Assembly (NCBI GenBank): GCA_044222395.1
Contig: JBGANK010000001.1
Coordinates: 62,001 to 126,000, forward strand
Length of the DNA: 64,000 bases
Direction of reading: 5' to 3'
Source: JAEUMD01 sp044222395
GTDB taxonomy: Bacteria; Pseudomonadota; Alphaproteobacteria; Rhizobiales; Hyphomicrobiaceae
The position numbers and the translations under genes are program-made. The stretch's first letter is position 1; each line of letters begins with the position of its first letter. The notes beneath the pieces were generated by a model. That model was given only the letters and a program-made list of their open reading frames with translations, did not search any database and was not told the origin of the DNA. Of the stretch, positions 26,656-36,306 are shown piece by piece.

Positions 26656-26684
26656 AGCCCCGCCAGCGTCCTGGCGGGGCTTTT
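26656..26684 (+). terminator. Rho-independent terminator of the cytochrome c gene
   Basis: An 11-base-pair GC-rich stem (AGCCCCGCCAG / CTGGCGGGGCT) with a CGTC loop, followed directly by TTTT, 50 bases after the stop codon. Confidence 0.92.
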
Positions 26685-26837
26685 ATGTATTCTGGGTGGA
26701 TCGCAGGAAAATCAGGGTGAGGCCCAGCAATCTTGCCAAAACTTAACTTCAGCTCGCCCAAAACCTCATTTACCCCGTAATCGTCGAGCACCGCCTACGC
26801 AACCAAACACCAACCGACAGCAAAGGGCAGGAAAACG

Positions 26838-28721
26838 ATGGCTCAGCGCAAACCACGCGCACCTTTCGCAGCATTTTGGTGCGCTCTGGCATTTTCCCTT
26901 GCCGCGACAGCATCCCACCCCGCCCATGCCCAGGAATCCACCGGCGCACCCGTCCGTCATCACGCCCTATCCCTAGTCGCAAAACCCAAGATGGGCCCCG
27001 ACTACAAGCATTTCGACTGGGTCAACCCGGATGCCCCTAAGGGCGGCGTCCTGCGCGAATGGGAAATGGGCTCGTTCGATTCACTTAACCCGTTTTCCAT
27101 CAAGGGGGTTCCCGCCGAGGGTCTGGGAAGGATCTACGACACGCTGATGTCGGTCTCACCCGATGAGCCAGCCACGGAGTACGGTCTCATCGCCGCCTGG
27201 GTGTCCTTTCCCGCCGACTATTCGTCGGTCACCTTCGGATTGAGGCCCGAAGCGCGGTGGCATGACGGTAAGCCGGTCACCGTCGACGACGTCATCTTCT
27301 CACTTTCGGCATTGAAGTCGGCCCATCCGCAATACGCCTTCTACTACAAGAACGTCATCGGCGCGGAAAAGACGGGCGACAACGAGGTGACGTTCCGTTT
27401 CGATATGAAGGGCAACCGTGAGCTGCCGCATATCGTTGGCGAACTGCCGGTATTGCCGAAACATCATTGGGAGGGAACCAGCACCGACGGCGCCAAGCGC
27501 GACATCACCAAGTCGTCGCTCGACGTTCCCTTGGGTTCCGGACCCTACAAGATCAAGTCCGTCGATTCAGGACGCTCCATTGTCTACCAGCGCGTCGCCG
27601 ACTACTGGGCCAAGGATCTGCCGGTACGCAAAGGCATGAATAACTTCGATGAGTTGAGCTACACATACTATCGCGACACAACTCCCGCTTTCGAAGCGTT
27701 CAAGACCGGCGACGTCGATTATTGGCAGGAGTCGAGCGCGACCCGCTGGGCGGCGCAGTTCGAATTCGACGCCGTGAAGAAGAAGCACGTCAGGAAGGAG
27801 GAACTGAAGAACGGCCGCGTCGCCGGCATGCAGGCCTTTGTCCTCAACACCCGCCGGCCGCAATTCGCCGACCCGCGCGTGCGCCACGCCTTCAACCTCG
27901 CGCTCGACTTCGACACCCTCAACAAGAACCTGTTCTATGGCCAGTACATCAGGTCGGGCAGCTATTTTGCCAATTCGGAGCTGGCCGCAACCGGACTGCC
28001 GCAAGGTCGCGAGAAGGAAATCCTGGAAGGATTGAAAGACCAGATACCGCCTGAGGTCTTCACCCAGGAGTGGAAGAATCCGACCGCCGCCACGGTCAAC
28101 GATCATCGCAACAACATGCGCGAGGCGATCCAGCTTCTCGCCCAGGCCGGATGGAACATCAAGAACGGCCAGCTCACCAACGACAAGGGTGAGACGCTGA
28201 AAGCCGAATTCCTGCTCGTGCAGCCCGATTTCGAGCGTGTCGTGCTTCCCTACATAGAGGACTTGAAGCGCATCGGCGTCGCTGCTTCCGCGCGCATCGT
28301 CGACACTTCTCAATACAAGCGCCGCACTGACAATTTCGATTTCGACATCATTGTCGGCTCGTTCGGTCAATCCCACTCGCCCGGCAACGAGCAGCGCGAC
28401 TACTGGGGCTCGGAAGCTGCCAAGCGCGACGGCAGCCGCAATTTGATTGGTATCGCCAGCCCTGCCATCGACAAGTTGATCGAACATATCATCACGGCCA
28501 AGGACCGCACCGATCTCGTTGCCGCCACCCGGGCCCTCGATCGCGTCCTGCTGTGGAACCATTTCGTCGTCCCGCAATGGCACTTCCCGTTCGACCGGCT
28601 CGCCACGTGGGACCGCTTCGGCCGCCCCGAAAAGCTGCCGTCGCAAAGCCCGAGCACAACGGCGGCTTGGTGGTACGACGCCAAGAAGGACGAGGCCATC
28701 CGTGCGGGCATGGGCAAATGA
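26838..28721 (+). CDS. Oligopeptide ABC transporter binding protein (YejA-like), first copy
   Basis: A 627-residue family 5 extracellular solute-binding protein. The signal peptide ends near SHPAHA-QES. The mature part has the YejA-type start HFDWVNPDAPKGG, the typical LRPEARWHDGKPVTVDDVIFSL segment, and RVRHAFNLALDF-like helix (DPRVRHAFNLALDFDTL). It should capture peptides or related compounds for the YejBEF transporter. It is the first gene of a five-gene operon; its stop overlaps the start of a second binding protein (ATGA). Microcin-like or peptide substrates are known for Yej systems; the ligand here is not determined. Confidence 0.9.
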   Translation: MAQRKPRAPFAAFWCALAFSLAATASHPAHAQESTGAPVRHHALSLVAKPKMGPDYKHFDWVNPDAPKGGVLREWEMGSFDSLNPFSIKGVPAEGLGRIYDTLMSVSPDEPATEYGLIAAWVSFPADYSSVTFGLRPEARWHDGKPVTVDDVIFSLSALKSAHPQYAFYYKNVIGAEKTGDNEVTFRFDMKGNRELPHIVGELPVLPKHHWEGTSTDGAKRDITKSSLDVPLGSGPYKIKSVDSGRSIVYQRVADYWAKDLPVRKGMNNFDELSYTYYRDTTPAFEAFKTGDVDYWQESSATRWAAQFEFDAVKKKHVRKEELKNGRVAGMQAFVLNTRRPQFADPRVRHAFNLALDFDTLNKNLFYGQYIRSGSYFANSELAATGLPQGREKEILEGLKDQIPPEVFTQEWKNPTAATVNDHRNNMREAIQLLAQAGWNIKNGQLTNDKGETLKAEFLLVQPDFERVVLPYIEDLKRIGVAASARIVDTSQYKRRTDNFDFDIIVGSFGQSHSPGNEQRDYWGSEAAKRDGSRNLIGIASPAIDKLIEHIITAKDRTDLVAATRALDRVLLWNHFVVPQWHFPFDRLATWDRFGRPEKLPSQSPSTTAAWWYDAKKDEAIRAGMGK

Positions 28722-30592
28722 TGACGCCCGCGACGCGCACGAAGTGGCCTCAGCGGCACACTGTACGGCAGCGTTGTCTGCCTGCATCCTGCATGGCGCT
28801 CGCACTCGTGCTGATCGTCTCCCTCGCCACACCGACGAAAGCCAGTGAGGCACGCCACGGCCTCTCGATCTTCGGCCCGCTCGGTTATGCGGTCGACTTC
28901 CAGCACTTCGGCTACGTCAATCCCAATGCGCCCAAGGGCGGACGCATGTCTCTGGTGGGATCCGCTGGCGTCATCACCTTCGACAGCTTCAATACATTCA
29001 TCCTGAAAGGAGACCCCGCTCAGGGCCTCGATGCGTTGTTCGACAGCCTGATGGTGCGCGCCGAGGATGAGCCCGACGCCGTCTACGGTCTCATTGCCCG
29101 TACTGCCGAAGTTGCCGATGACGGCATGTCGGTCACGTTCACGATGCGCCCCGAGGCGCGCTTTGCCGACGGCTCACCTGTTACAGCCGATGATGTCGTC
29201 TTCTCGTTCGAGACACTGAAGGGAAAAGGCCACCCCAGCTATCGCATGTCATTGCGCGATGTCGAAAAAGCCGAGGCGCTTGGACCGCACACCGTACGCT
29301 ACACCTTCAAGGGCAACCTCGTGCGTGACCTTCCAACTGCCGTTTCGACCTTGCCGGTGTTGTCGAAGGCCTTCTACACCGCACACAAATTCGAGGAATC
29401 CTCGCTCACTCCGCCGCTCGGTTCCGGCCCCTACACCATCGCCGATTCCAAGCCCGGCGCGTTCGTTCTCTACAAGCGGCGGCCCGACTATTGGGCCAAG
29501 GACCTGCCCGTAAATCGCGGCCGCTACAATTTCGATGAGCTGAAGTACGAGTACTTCCGGGACCGCACCGCCGAGCTCACCAGCCTGAAGTCCGGCGCCT
29601 TCGATTTCCGCGAGGAATTCACTTCCGTCGACTGGGCCACCGCCTACGACATTCCCGCCGTCCACGAAGGCCGCATGATCAAGGAGAGTTTGCCCGACGA
29701 AACACCATCTGGCGCGCAGGGCTTCTTCATCAATATGCGCCGCGACAAGTTCAAGGACGTCCGCGTCAGGCAGGCGCTCGGCCTCGCCTTTGATTTCGAA
29801 TGGACCAACAAGAACCTCTTCTACGCCCTCTACCAGCGCACATCGAGCTTCTTCGAGAATTCGCCGATGAAGGCAGAAGCCAAGCCTTCTCCTGAAGAGC
29901 TGGCGCTGCTCGAACCCTATCGCGAGAAGCTCTCGCCGGACGTCTTGGGCGAACCGGTGTCCGCGCCCATCAGCGACGGCTCTGGCTCGGACCGCAAGCT
30001 CTTGCGCGACGCTTCGCGTCTGCTGACAGAGGCGGGCTGGGCCCAGAACGGCGCCGTCCGCACCAATGCCAAGGGCGAGACGCTGACGCTTGAGATCCTT
30101 GACTTCTCGCCCTCCTTCGAGCGCATCGTCCTGCCCTATTTGAAGAACCTCAAGGCAATCGGCATCGATGCAACGCTGCGCCGGGTCGATCCCGCGCAAT
30201 ATGAGCGCCGCGTCAAGTCATTCGACTTCGATCTCACCACCAAACGCTACTCCATGCGCCTGACGCCGGGCATTGAGCTGAAGACGTATTGGGGCTCCGA
30301 ATCGGCCAAGACCGACGGCAGCTTCAATCTCGCCGGGATCGCTGATCCCGTCGTTGACGCCATGATCGAGAAGATCATGGCGGCCAAATCGCGTCCTGAA
30401 CTGGAGATCGCCGCCAGAGCCGCCGACCGCGTGCTTCGCGCCGGCCACTATTGGGTGCCGCATTGGTACAAGGCGTCTCATCATCTCGCCTTCTGGAACA
30501 AGTTCTCGCGTCCCGGCACCAAGCCGAAATACGCGCGAGGCGTCATTGACACATGGTGGTATGACGCCGACAAAGCACAGCGACTGAATTAG
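28718..30592 (+). CDS. Oligopeptide ABC transporter binding protein (YejA-like), second copy
   Basis: A 624-residue paralogue of the preceding gene. A signal peptide (CMALALVLIVSLATPTKA-SEA) is followed by HFGYVNPNAPKGG, FTMRPEARFADGSPVTADDV and VRQALGLAFDFEWTNKNLF. The start ATG at 28718 overlaps the upstream TGA (ATGA), so translation is coupled. Similarity between the two copies is clear but not close, so this is an old duplication rather than a recent one; the two may widen the substrate range of one transporter. Confidence 0.9.
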   Translation: MMTPATRTKWPQRHTVRQRCLPASCMALALVLIVSLATPTKASEARHGLSIFGPLGYAVDFQHFGYVNPNAPKGGRMSLVGSAGVITFDSFNTFILKGDPAQGLDALFDSLMVRAEDEPDAVYGLIARTAEVADDGMSVTFTMRPEARFADGSPVTADDVVFSFETLKGKGHPSYRMSLRDVEKAEALGPHTVRYTFKGNLVRDLPTAVSTLPVLSKAFYTAHKFEESSLTPPLGSGPYTIADSKPGAFVLYKRRPDYWAKDLPVNRGRYNFDELKYEYFRDRTAELTSLKSGAFDFREEFTSVDWATAYDIPAVHEGRMIKESLPDETPSGAQGFFINMRRDKFKDVRVRQALGLAFDFEWTNKNLFYALYQRTSSFFENSPMKAEAKPSPEELALLEPYREKLSPDVLGEPVSAPISDGSGSDRKLLRDASRLLTEAGWAQNGAVRTNAKGETLTLEILDFSPSFERIVLPYLKNLKAIGIDATLRRVDPAQYERRVKSFDFDLTTKRYSMRLTPGIELKTYWGSESAKTDGSFNLAGIADPVVDAMIEKIMAAKSRPELEIAARAADRVLRAGHYWVPHWYKASHHLAFWNKFSRPGTKPKYARGVIDTWWYDADKAQRLN

Positions 30593-30639
30593 GGGTAGGC
30601 GGGCGGCCTGCCGCGCAAGCAACGGACAAACCGGGGATC

Positions 30640-31764
30640 ATGGCCCATTACCTGCTCAAGCGTCTCCTGCTGATGATCCCGACCATGTTCGGTATCATGG
30701 CGATCAGCTTCATCATCATCCAGTTCGCACCGGGCGGTCCTGTCGAGCGCGTCATCGCCCAGCTGACGGGAACCGGCGTCAACGCCACCGATCGCTTCTC
30801 CGGCGGCAACAGCGACTCGCTGTCCGGACAGTCCCAGCGCGACGGACCGGGCCAGGGCGGTGCCGCCGATCCCGTCAACTCAAAGTACCGCGGCGCCCAG
30901 GGCCTTGACCCGGAATTCATCAAGAGCCTGGAGAAGCAGTTCGGCTTCGACAAGCCGGCGCACGAGCGCTTCTTCATCATGCTCAAGAACTATCTCACCT
31001 TCGATTTCGGCAAGAGCTACTTCCGCGATGTCTCCGTGCTCCAGCTGATCAAGGAGAAGCTGCCGGTCTCCATATCGCTCGGTCTTTGGATGACGCTGCT
31101 CACCTACTTCATATCGATCCCCCTTGGCATCCGCAAAGCCGTCAGGGACGGCGAGAAGTTCGACACCTGGACCAGCGGCGCCCTCGTCGTCGGCTATGCC
31201 ATTCCCGGTTTTCTCATCGCCGTCCTGCTGCTCATAGTGTTCGCCGGCTCCGCCTTCTTCCAGTGGTTTCCCTCGCGCGGGCTGACTTCCGACAACTGGG
31301 CGCAGCTCTCGACCTGGGGCAAGATCGTCGACTACTTCTGGCATCTCGCCCTGCCACTCTTCGCCATCGCGCTTGGCGCCTTCACGACGATGACCTTCCT
31401 GACCAAGAACTCGTTCCTCGATGAGATCCGCAAGCAGTACGTGATCACCGCACGCGCCAAGGGCCTGTCCGAGCGTCAGGTCCTTTACGGTCACGTTTTC
31501 CGCAACGCCATGCTGTTGATCATCGCCGGCTTTCCCGGCGCATTCATTCACGCCTTCTTTTCCGGAAGTCTCTTGATCGAGCAGGTCTTCTCTCTCGACG
31601 GTCTGGGTCTGTTGAGCTTCGAATCGATCATCAATCGCGACTATCCGGTGGTCTTCGCCAACCTCTACATCTTCGCCCTGCTCGGCCTCGTCATAAACAT
31701 CGTGTCTGACTTCCTCTACACGATCGTCGATCCCAGGATCGACTTCGAGAGCCGCGAGGTCTGA
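30640..31764 (+). CDS. ABC transporter permease, YejB-like
   Basis: Inner-membrane permease of the dipeptide/oligopeptide group (374 residues). It starts MAHYLLKRLLLMIPTMFGIMAISF, the family N-terminus, has a Gly/Ser-rich loop at about 45-90, about six membrane segments, and the EAA-type loop with IRKQYVITARAKGLSERQVLYGHVFRNA. Pairs with the downstream permease to form the channel. 47 bases after the second binding protein. Confidence 0.92.
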   Translation: MAHYLLKRLLLMIPTMFGIMAISFIIIQFAPGGPVERVIAQLTGTGVNATDRFSGGNSDSLSGQSQRDGPGQGGAADPVNSKYRGAQGLDPEFIKSLEKQFGFDKPAHERFFIMLKNYLTFDFGKSYFRDVSVLQLIKEKLPVSISLGLWMTLLTYFISIPLGIRKAVRDGEKFDTWTSGALVVGYAIPGFLIAVLLLIVFAGSAFFQWFPSRGLTSDNWAQLSTWGKIVDYFWHLALPLFAIALGAFTTMTFLTKNSFLDEIRKQYVITARAKGLSERQVLYGHVFRNAMLLIIAGFPGAFIHAFFSGSLLIEQVFSLDGLGLLSFESIINRDYPVVFANLYIFALLGLVINIVSDFLYTIVDPRIDFESREV

Positions 31765-31768
31765 GGCC

Positions 31769-32989
31769 ATGGATGCGAAGATCGAATCGGCCGCGCCCGA
31801 CCACCGCGCCACGGAGCCGCAAGCGCACGCGGCGAAAGCGCTGTCGAGACGAGGCGAATGGTTCCACCTTTCGCCGATCAACCGGCGCCGCTGGAACAAC
31901 TTCAAATCCAACGGGCGCGGCTACTGGAGCCTGTGGATCTTCCTCACCCTCTTCGTCATGTCGCTGCTTGCCGACTTCATTGCCAATGACCGGCCGATCC
32001 TCGGCCGCTACAAGGGCGAACTGCTCGCACCGGTCGTTTTCGACTATCCTGAATCAAAGTTCGGCGGCTTTCTCGCCACCACAGACTATAAGGATCCCGT
32101 GATCCTCGACGAGATCAAGGCGAACGGGTGGCTTCTCTGGCCGCCGATCCGCTACTCCTACGACACCGTCAACAAGGACTATCCCACACGCAAGTCCCCA
32201 GCCGGCCTTTGCTTGGGCTTCCCGTCGCCGCCACCCTGGGCATCCGATGCTCCTCTGTGTGACGCTTCTCCCGAGCAGATCGCCCGCTATCGGGCACTGG
32301 GCAACACCAACTGGCTCGGCACCGACAACCAGGGTCGCGACGTCGTCGCACGAGTGATCCACGGCTTCCGCATCTCGGTCCTGTTCGGCCTCCTGCTGAC
32401 CTTCTTCTCCTCGATCCTCGGCGTCACGGCCGGCGCCGTGCAGGGCTATTTCGGCGGACGCACCGACCTCGTCTTCCAGCGCGTCCTGGAGATCTGGTCG
32501 GCAATACCCTCGCTATATGTACTGCTCATCATCTCGTCCGTGCTGGTGCCGGGCTTCTGGACACTGCTCGGCGTCCTCATGATCTTCTCCTGGACCGCGC
32601 TCGTCGGCGTCGTGCGCGCCGAGTTTCTGCGCGGCCGCAACTTCGAATACATCAAGGCCGCACGCGCGCTCGGCCTGTCCGACGCCAAAATCATGTGGAA
32701 GCACCTGTTGCCCAATGCCATGGTCGCCACGCTCACGTTCGTGCCGTTCTTGTTGTCGGGCTCCATCTCCGCGCTGACCGCGCTCGACTTCCTCGGACTT
32801 GGCCTGCCACCCGGATCGGCCTCGTTGGGCGAGCTGCTGTTGCAGGGCAAGAAGCACACCGAAGCACCTTGGCTCGGCCTTACCGGCTTCTTCACGCTGG
32901 CGATCATGTTGTCGCTCCTGGTCTTCATCGGCGAGGCCGTGCGTGACGCTCTCGACCCGCGCAAGACATTCCAGGGAGACGGGCCATGA
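31769..32989 (+). CDS. ABC transporter permease, YejE-like
   Basis: Second permease subunit (406 residues). The N-terminus has LSPINRRRWNNFKSNGRGYWSLW, typical of YejE, followed by a membrane segment, a long periplasmic region and five further segments. The EAA loop is RGRNFEYIKAARALGLSDAKIMWKHLLPNA. It starts 4 bases after the yejB-like stop and its own stop overlaps the ATPase start (ATGA). Confidence 0.92.
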   Translation: MDAKIESAAPDHRATEPQAHAAKALSRRGEWFHLSPINRRRWNNFKSNGRGYWSLWIFLTLFVMSLLADFIANDRPILGRYKGELLAPVVFDYPESKFGGFLATTDYKDPVILDEIKANGWLLWPPIRYSYDTVNKDYPTRKSPAGLCLGFPSPPPWASDAPLCDASPEQIARYRALGNTNWLGTDNQGRDVVARVIHGFRISVLFGLLLTFFSSILGVTAGAVQGYFGGRTDLVFQRVLEIWSAIPSLYVLLIISSVLVPGFWTLLGVLMIFSWTALVGVVRAEFLRGRNFEYIKAARALGLSDAKIMWKHLLPNAMVATLTFVPFLLSGSISALTALDFLGLGLPPGSASLGELLLQGKKHTEAPWLGLTGFFTLAIMLSLLVFIGEAVRDALDPRKTFQGDGP

Positions 32990-34620
32990 GCACATCCGAA
33001 ACGCTGGTCCAGGTCCGCAACTTGTCCGTCGCCTTTGGCAGGGGCGAGCGCCGCTCCACCGCCGTCGACCGCGTTTCGTTCCGCATCGGCCGCGGCGAGA
33101 CTGTCGCCCTCGTCGGCGAATCGGGTTCCGGCAAGACTGTCTCCGCGCTCTCGATCCTGCGACTGCTGCCCTACCCGCTCGCGTCTCACCCCGCCGGAGA
33201 GATCTTCTTCGAGGGCAAGGATCTTCTGAAAATTCCCGACGATGACATGCGTCTGATCCGCGGCGACCGCATATCCATCATCTTCCAGGAGCCGATGACA
33301 TCGCTCAATCCCCTGCACACGATCGAGCGGCAGGTGGGCGAGATCCTGAAACTCCACCGCGGCATGAATGACGAGAACGCCCGCGCCCGCGTCCTCGAAC
33401 TCTTGCACAAGGTCGGCATCCAGGAGCCCGAGAAGCGTCTGGGCGCCTACCCGCATGAGCTTTCCGGCGGCCAGCGCCAGCGCGTCATGATCGCCATGGC
33501 ACTCGCCAACGAGCCCGAGCTATTGATCGCCGACGAGCCGACCACCGCACTCGACGTCACCATCCAGGCGCAGATCCTCGAACTACTCGCCAAGCTCCGC
33601 GACGAGATGGGCATGGCAATGCTGCTCATCACCCATGACCTTGGCATCGTCCGCAAGATGGCCGAGCGCGTCTACGTAATGAAGGAGGGCAAGATCGTCG
33701 AGGAAGGCAGGATGGACGGGGTCTTTGCAAACCCGCGCCATCCCTACACCCGCCACCTCATCAGCGCCGAGCCGAAAGGCGACCCTCCCAAAGCCGACGA
33801 CACCCGCCCGGTCGTCGTCGAGGCGGACGACCTGAAAGTCTGGTTCCCGATCAAGGCGGGATTGCTCAAGCGCACTGTCGATCACGTCAAGGCCGTAGAT
33901 GGTCTCTCGCTCAAGCTGCGCGCCGGCCAGACGCTCGGCGTCGTCGGCGAATCGGGCTCCGGCAAGACCACCCTCGGCCTCGCACTCCTGCGCCTGATCT
34001 CCTCCAAGGGCCAGATCGCCTATGTCGGCAAGCGCATCGACGGCCTTTCGCAAAAAGCCATGCGGCCCCTGCGAAAGGAGATGCAGATCGTCTTTCAGGA
34101 TCCCTATGGCTCGCTGTCGCCGCGCCTCTCCATTGGCCAGATCATCGAGGAAGGGCTGCTGATCCAGCAGCCGCAACTCTCCTACGACGAGCGCCGCCAG
34201 CGCGTCGGTAGCGCATTGCGCGAAGTCGGCCTAGACCCGAATTCACAGGACCGCTATCCGCACGAGTTCTCCGGCGGCCAGCGCCAGCGCATCGCCGTAG
34301 CCCGCGCCATGGTGCTGGAGCCCCGCTTCGTCATGCTCGACGAGCCGACCAGCGCCCTCGACATGAGTGTGCAGGCGCAGATCGTCGATCTGTTGCGCGA
34401 TCTGCAGCGAAAGCACGATCTCGCCTATCTCTTCATCAGTCACGATCTCAAGGTGGTTCGCGCGCTCTGCAATTATGTGATCGTCATGCGCAAGGGTCGC
34501 GTCGTCGAGGAGGGCCCGGCGGAGCAGATCTTTAGCGCACCGAAACAGGATTACACGCGCGCATTGCTGGCCGCTGCACTCAATCTCTCTGTCGACCAAA
34601 AGCGAGCAGCCGGCGCCTGA
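32986..34620 (+). CDS. ABC transporter ATPase with two nucleotide-binding domains, YejF-like
   Basis: Energises the peptide importer. The 544-residue protein is a tandem of two NBDs. Domain 1 (about 1-270): Walker A GESGSGKT, signature LSGGQRQRV, Walker B LLIADEPTTALD. Domain 2 (about 280-540): Walker A GESGSGKTT, signature FSGGQRQRI, Walker B VMLDEPTSALD. Both sites look competent. ATG overlaps the upstream stop. It closes the operon, followed by an 83-base gap to a GST gene. Confidence 0.94.
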   Translation: MSTSETLVQVRNLSVAFGRGERRSTAVDRVSFRIGRGETVALVGESGSGKTVSALSILRLLPYPLASHPAGEIFFEGKDLLKIPDDDMRLIRGDRISIIFQEPMTSLNPLHTIERQVGEILKLHRGMNDENARARVLELLHKVGIQEPEKRLGAYPHELSGGQRQRVMIAMALANEPELLIADEPTTALDVTIQAQILELLAKLRDEMGMAMLLITHDLGIVRKMAERVYVMKEGKIVEEGRMDGVFANPRHPYTRHLISAEPKGDPPKADDTRPVVVEADDLKVWFPIKAGLLKRTVDHVKAVDGLSLKLRAGQTLGVVGESGSGKTTLGLALLRLISSKGQIAYVGKRIDGLSQKAMRPLRKEMQIVFQDPYGSLSPRLSIGQIIEEGLLIQQPQLSYDERRQRVGSALREVGLDPNSQDRYPHEFSGGQRQRIAVARAMVLEPRFVMLDEPTSALDMSVQAQIVDLLRDLQRKHDLAYLFISHDLKVVRALCNYVIVMRKGRVVEEGPAEQIFSAPKQDYTRALLAAALNLSVDQKRAAGA

Positions 34621-34703
34621 CGCGCAGTCCAGGCGCCGCGCCACTTTGCGGCTTGCCGCCACAACGCATCGAAACGATCGATTGCAACGCGCAAGGAGTT
34701 ATC

Positions 34704-35318
34704 ATGAGCAGCGCCTACGCACCCATCGAACTCTACCACTGGCCCAAATCGAGATCGACCATCGCCCGCTGGATGCTCGAAGAAGTAGGCCGCCCGTATC
34801 ACATCAGGCTGGTCGATATCACCGCGAGCACTCACCCCACGCCCGAGTTCCTCACTCTCAACCCGATGGGCAAGGTTCCCGTCCTCAAGCACGGCGACAC
34901 CGTCATCAGCGAAGTCTCCGCCATCTGTTGCTATCTCGCCGACCGCTTCCCCGAGGCTAAGCTCGCGCCTGCGATCGACGACCCGCGCCGCGGCCCCTAT
35001 CTCAAATGGCTCTTCTTCGCCCCCGGCTGCATCGAGCCTGCTGTCATCCACAAGGCGATGAAATGGCCTGACGGACCACGCGCCACGCTCGGCTGGGCTA
35101 GCTATGACGCCACCATGCAGGTACTCGCCGACGCTGTCATCAACGCCACGCCTTGGCTTCTGGGGCAGCAATTCACGGCCGCCGATGTCGCCATCGGCGC
35201 ACAAATCCGCTGGGGCCTCATGTTCGGCACCATACCAAAGCACCCCGCGATCGAGGCTTATGCCCACCGCCTGGCCGAGCGGCCAGCCCTGCAACGCCAG
35301 ATGGCCCTTGACGCTTGA
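34704..35318 (+). CDS. Glutathione S-transferase family protein
   Basis: A 204-residue cytosolic GST-fold protein. The N-terminal thioredoxin-like domain has YHWPKSRSTIARWMLEEVG, the cis-Pro region MGKVPVLKHGD and ISEVSAICCYLADRF (the E-S/V glutathione-contact region). The C-terminal helical domain has GQQFTAADVAIGAQI, the conserved N-capping motif. ATG at 34704 follows AAGGAG by 6 bases. Substrate unknown. Confidence 0.87.
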   Translation: MSSAYAPIELYHWPKSRSTIARWMLEEVGRPYHIRLVDITASTHPTPEFLTLNPMGKVPVLKHGDTVISEVSAICCYLADRFPEAKLAPAIDDPRRGPYLKWLFFAPGCIEPAVIHKAMKWPDGPRATLGWASYDATMQVLADAVINATPWLLGQQFTAADVAIGAQIRWGLMFGTIPKHPAIEAYAHRLAERPALQRQMALDA

Positions 35319-35407
35319 TGGCCGACCCACGCGAAGGCACGCATTCGCAACCTCGACACGCTGATCGCTCTCGCGCGACGTATCACACACCCATCAGGTT
35401 TTGATTG

Positions 35408-35872
35408 ATGATCATCGATGATCGCTACCGCACCAAGGTCCAGGCGGCGATAGCCGCGCTCGAATATTGGACGACCACCATCAGTGATGCCGCCCGCATC
35501 ACACAGACCAACAGCGAAGATTACTGGGGCATCGATTGCGAGCCCCACGTGAAGGGCGCCTGTCCCTTCGAGCTGGTGATAAGGACCGACGGCCGGCACG
35601 ACCTGATGATCGCCGGAGAAGCCTACGAGGACCTTCAGACCGACGACCTCGATCTCTTCCTGCCGTTGGCCTCCGCCATCGCCGCCGGCAACGTCACTCG
35701 CCGCCTTCGTGTTTCTGCTGCGACAGGAGCGCCGTTCGCCGTGGAGACGATCGTCGCGCTCGGCAAGGATCGCGAGTGGCGCGGCTATCGCCGAACCTCG
35801 GATGACGTCGGCATAAGTGGACAGGGCATTGCATCGGACCGCCACTTCCTGCCGTACCAACGCTCCCAGTAG
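35408..35872 (+). CDS. Conserved hypothetical protein
   Basis: A 154-residue soluble protein starting MIIDDRYRTKVQAAIAALEYWTTTISDAARI. It is acidic with alternating helical and strand stretches (CPFELVIRTDGRHDLMIAGEAYED, DDLDLFLPLASAIAAGNVTRR). No signal peptide, membrane segment or recognised catalytic motif. ATG at 35408 is chosen over an adjacent upstream TTG. It stands between the GST gene and a convergent zinc-ribbon gene. Function unknown. Confidence 0.6.
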   Translation: MIIDDRYRTKVQAAIAALEYWTTTISDAARITQTNSEDYWGIDCEPHVKGACPFELVIRTDGRHDLMIAGEAYEDLQTDDLDLFLPLASAIAAGNVTRRLRVSAATGAPFAVETIVALGKDREWRGYRRTSDDVGISGQGIASDRHFLPYQRSQ

Positions 35873-35941
35873 ACTGCACAAGCAGTGGCCTCGCGTTGCG
35901 CATGGAGAGCGTCAGAATTCGATTGGCGAATGCCACCTCGC

Positions 35942-36295
35942 TCACACGTCGAGCTCCGCGTCGAGACCCGCCGGCCGCGCGATGTCCACGCCACATGTCT
36001 TGCATCGATCCGGCAGCAGCAGCGGCGACTGCACCGCCAGCCGCGATGAGCAGCGCGGACAGCGGATCGCCAGCTGCACGTACAACGCCGCCGCCGCCAG
36101 CAGCAGCGCCACGAGCAGCACCAAATAGCGCATTTCGATCGCCACTCCGGCAAACGCGATCAGGCCAAACCCCGCCGCCAGGATCGACAACGCTGTCACA
36201 TAAAGCCTGATGGCACGCCGCTCCTGTTGCCACAATCCGGCAATCTCGGCACTGGTGAGCGGATCTTTCGCCCCACCGCTCTTCGTTTCCGCCAC
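35942..36295 (-). CDS. Small membrane protein with C-terminal zinc ribbon
   Basis: A 117-residue protein: a charged N-terminus (AETKSGGAKDPLTSAEIAGLW), two membrane segments (about 34-52 and 55-76) and a four-cysteine ribbon CPRC-x16-CKTC. GTG at 36295 is preferred since GGAGGA lies 6 bases upstream; a GTG at 36310 would overlap the NlpC stop as GTGA and is an alternative. It is the last gene of an aminopeptidase-NlpC-zinc-ribbon run. Role unknown. Confidence 0.65.
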   Translation of the reverse strand: MAETKSGGAKDPLTSAEIAGLWQQERRAIRLYVTALSILAAGFGLIAFAGVAIEMRYLVLLVALLLAAAALYVQLAIRCPRCSSRLAVQSPLLLPDRCKTCGVDIARPAGLDAELDV

Positions 36296-36306
36296 GTCGT
36301 TCCTCC

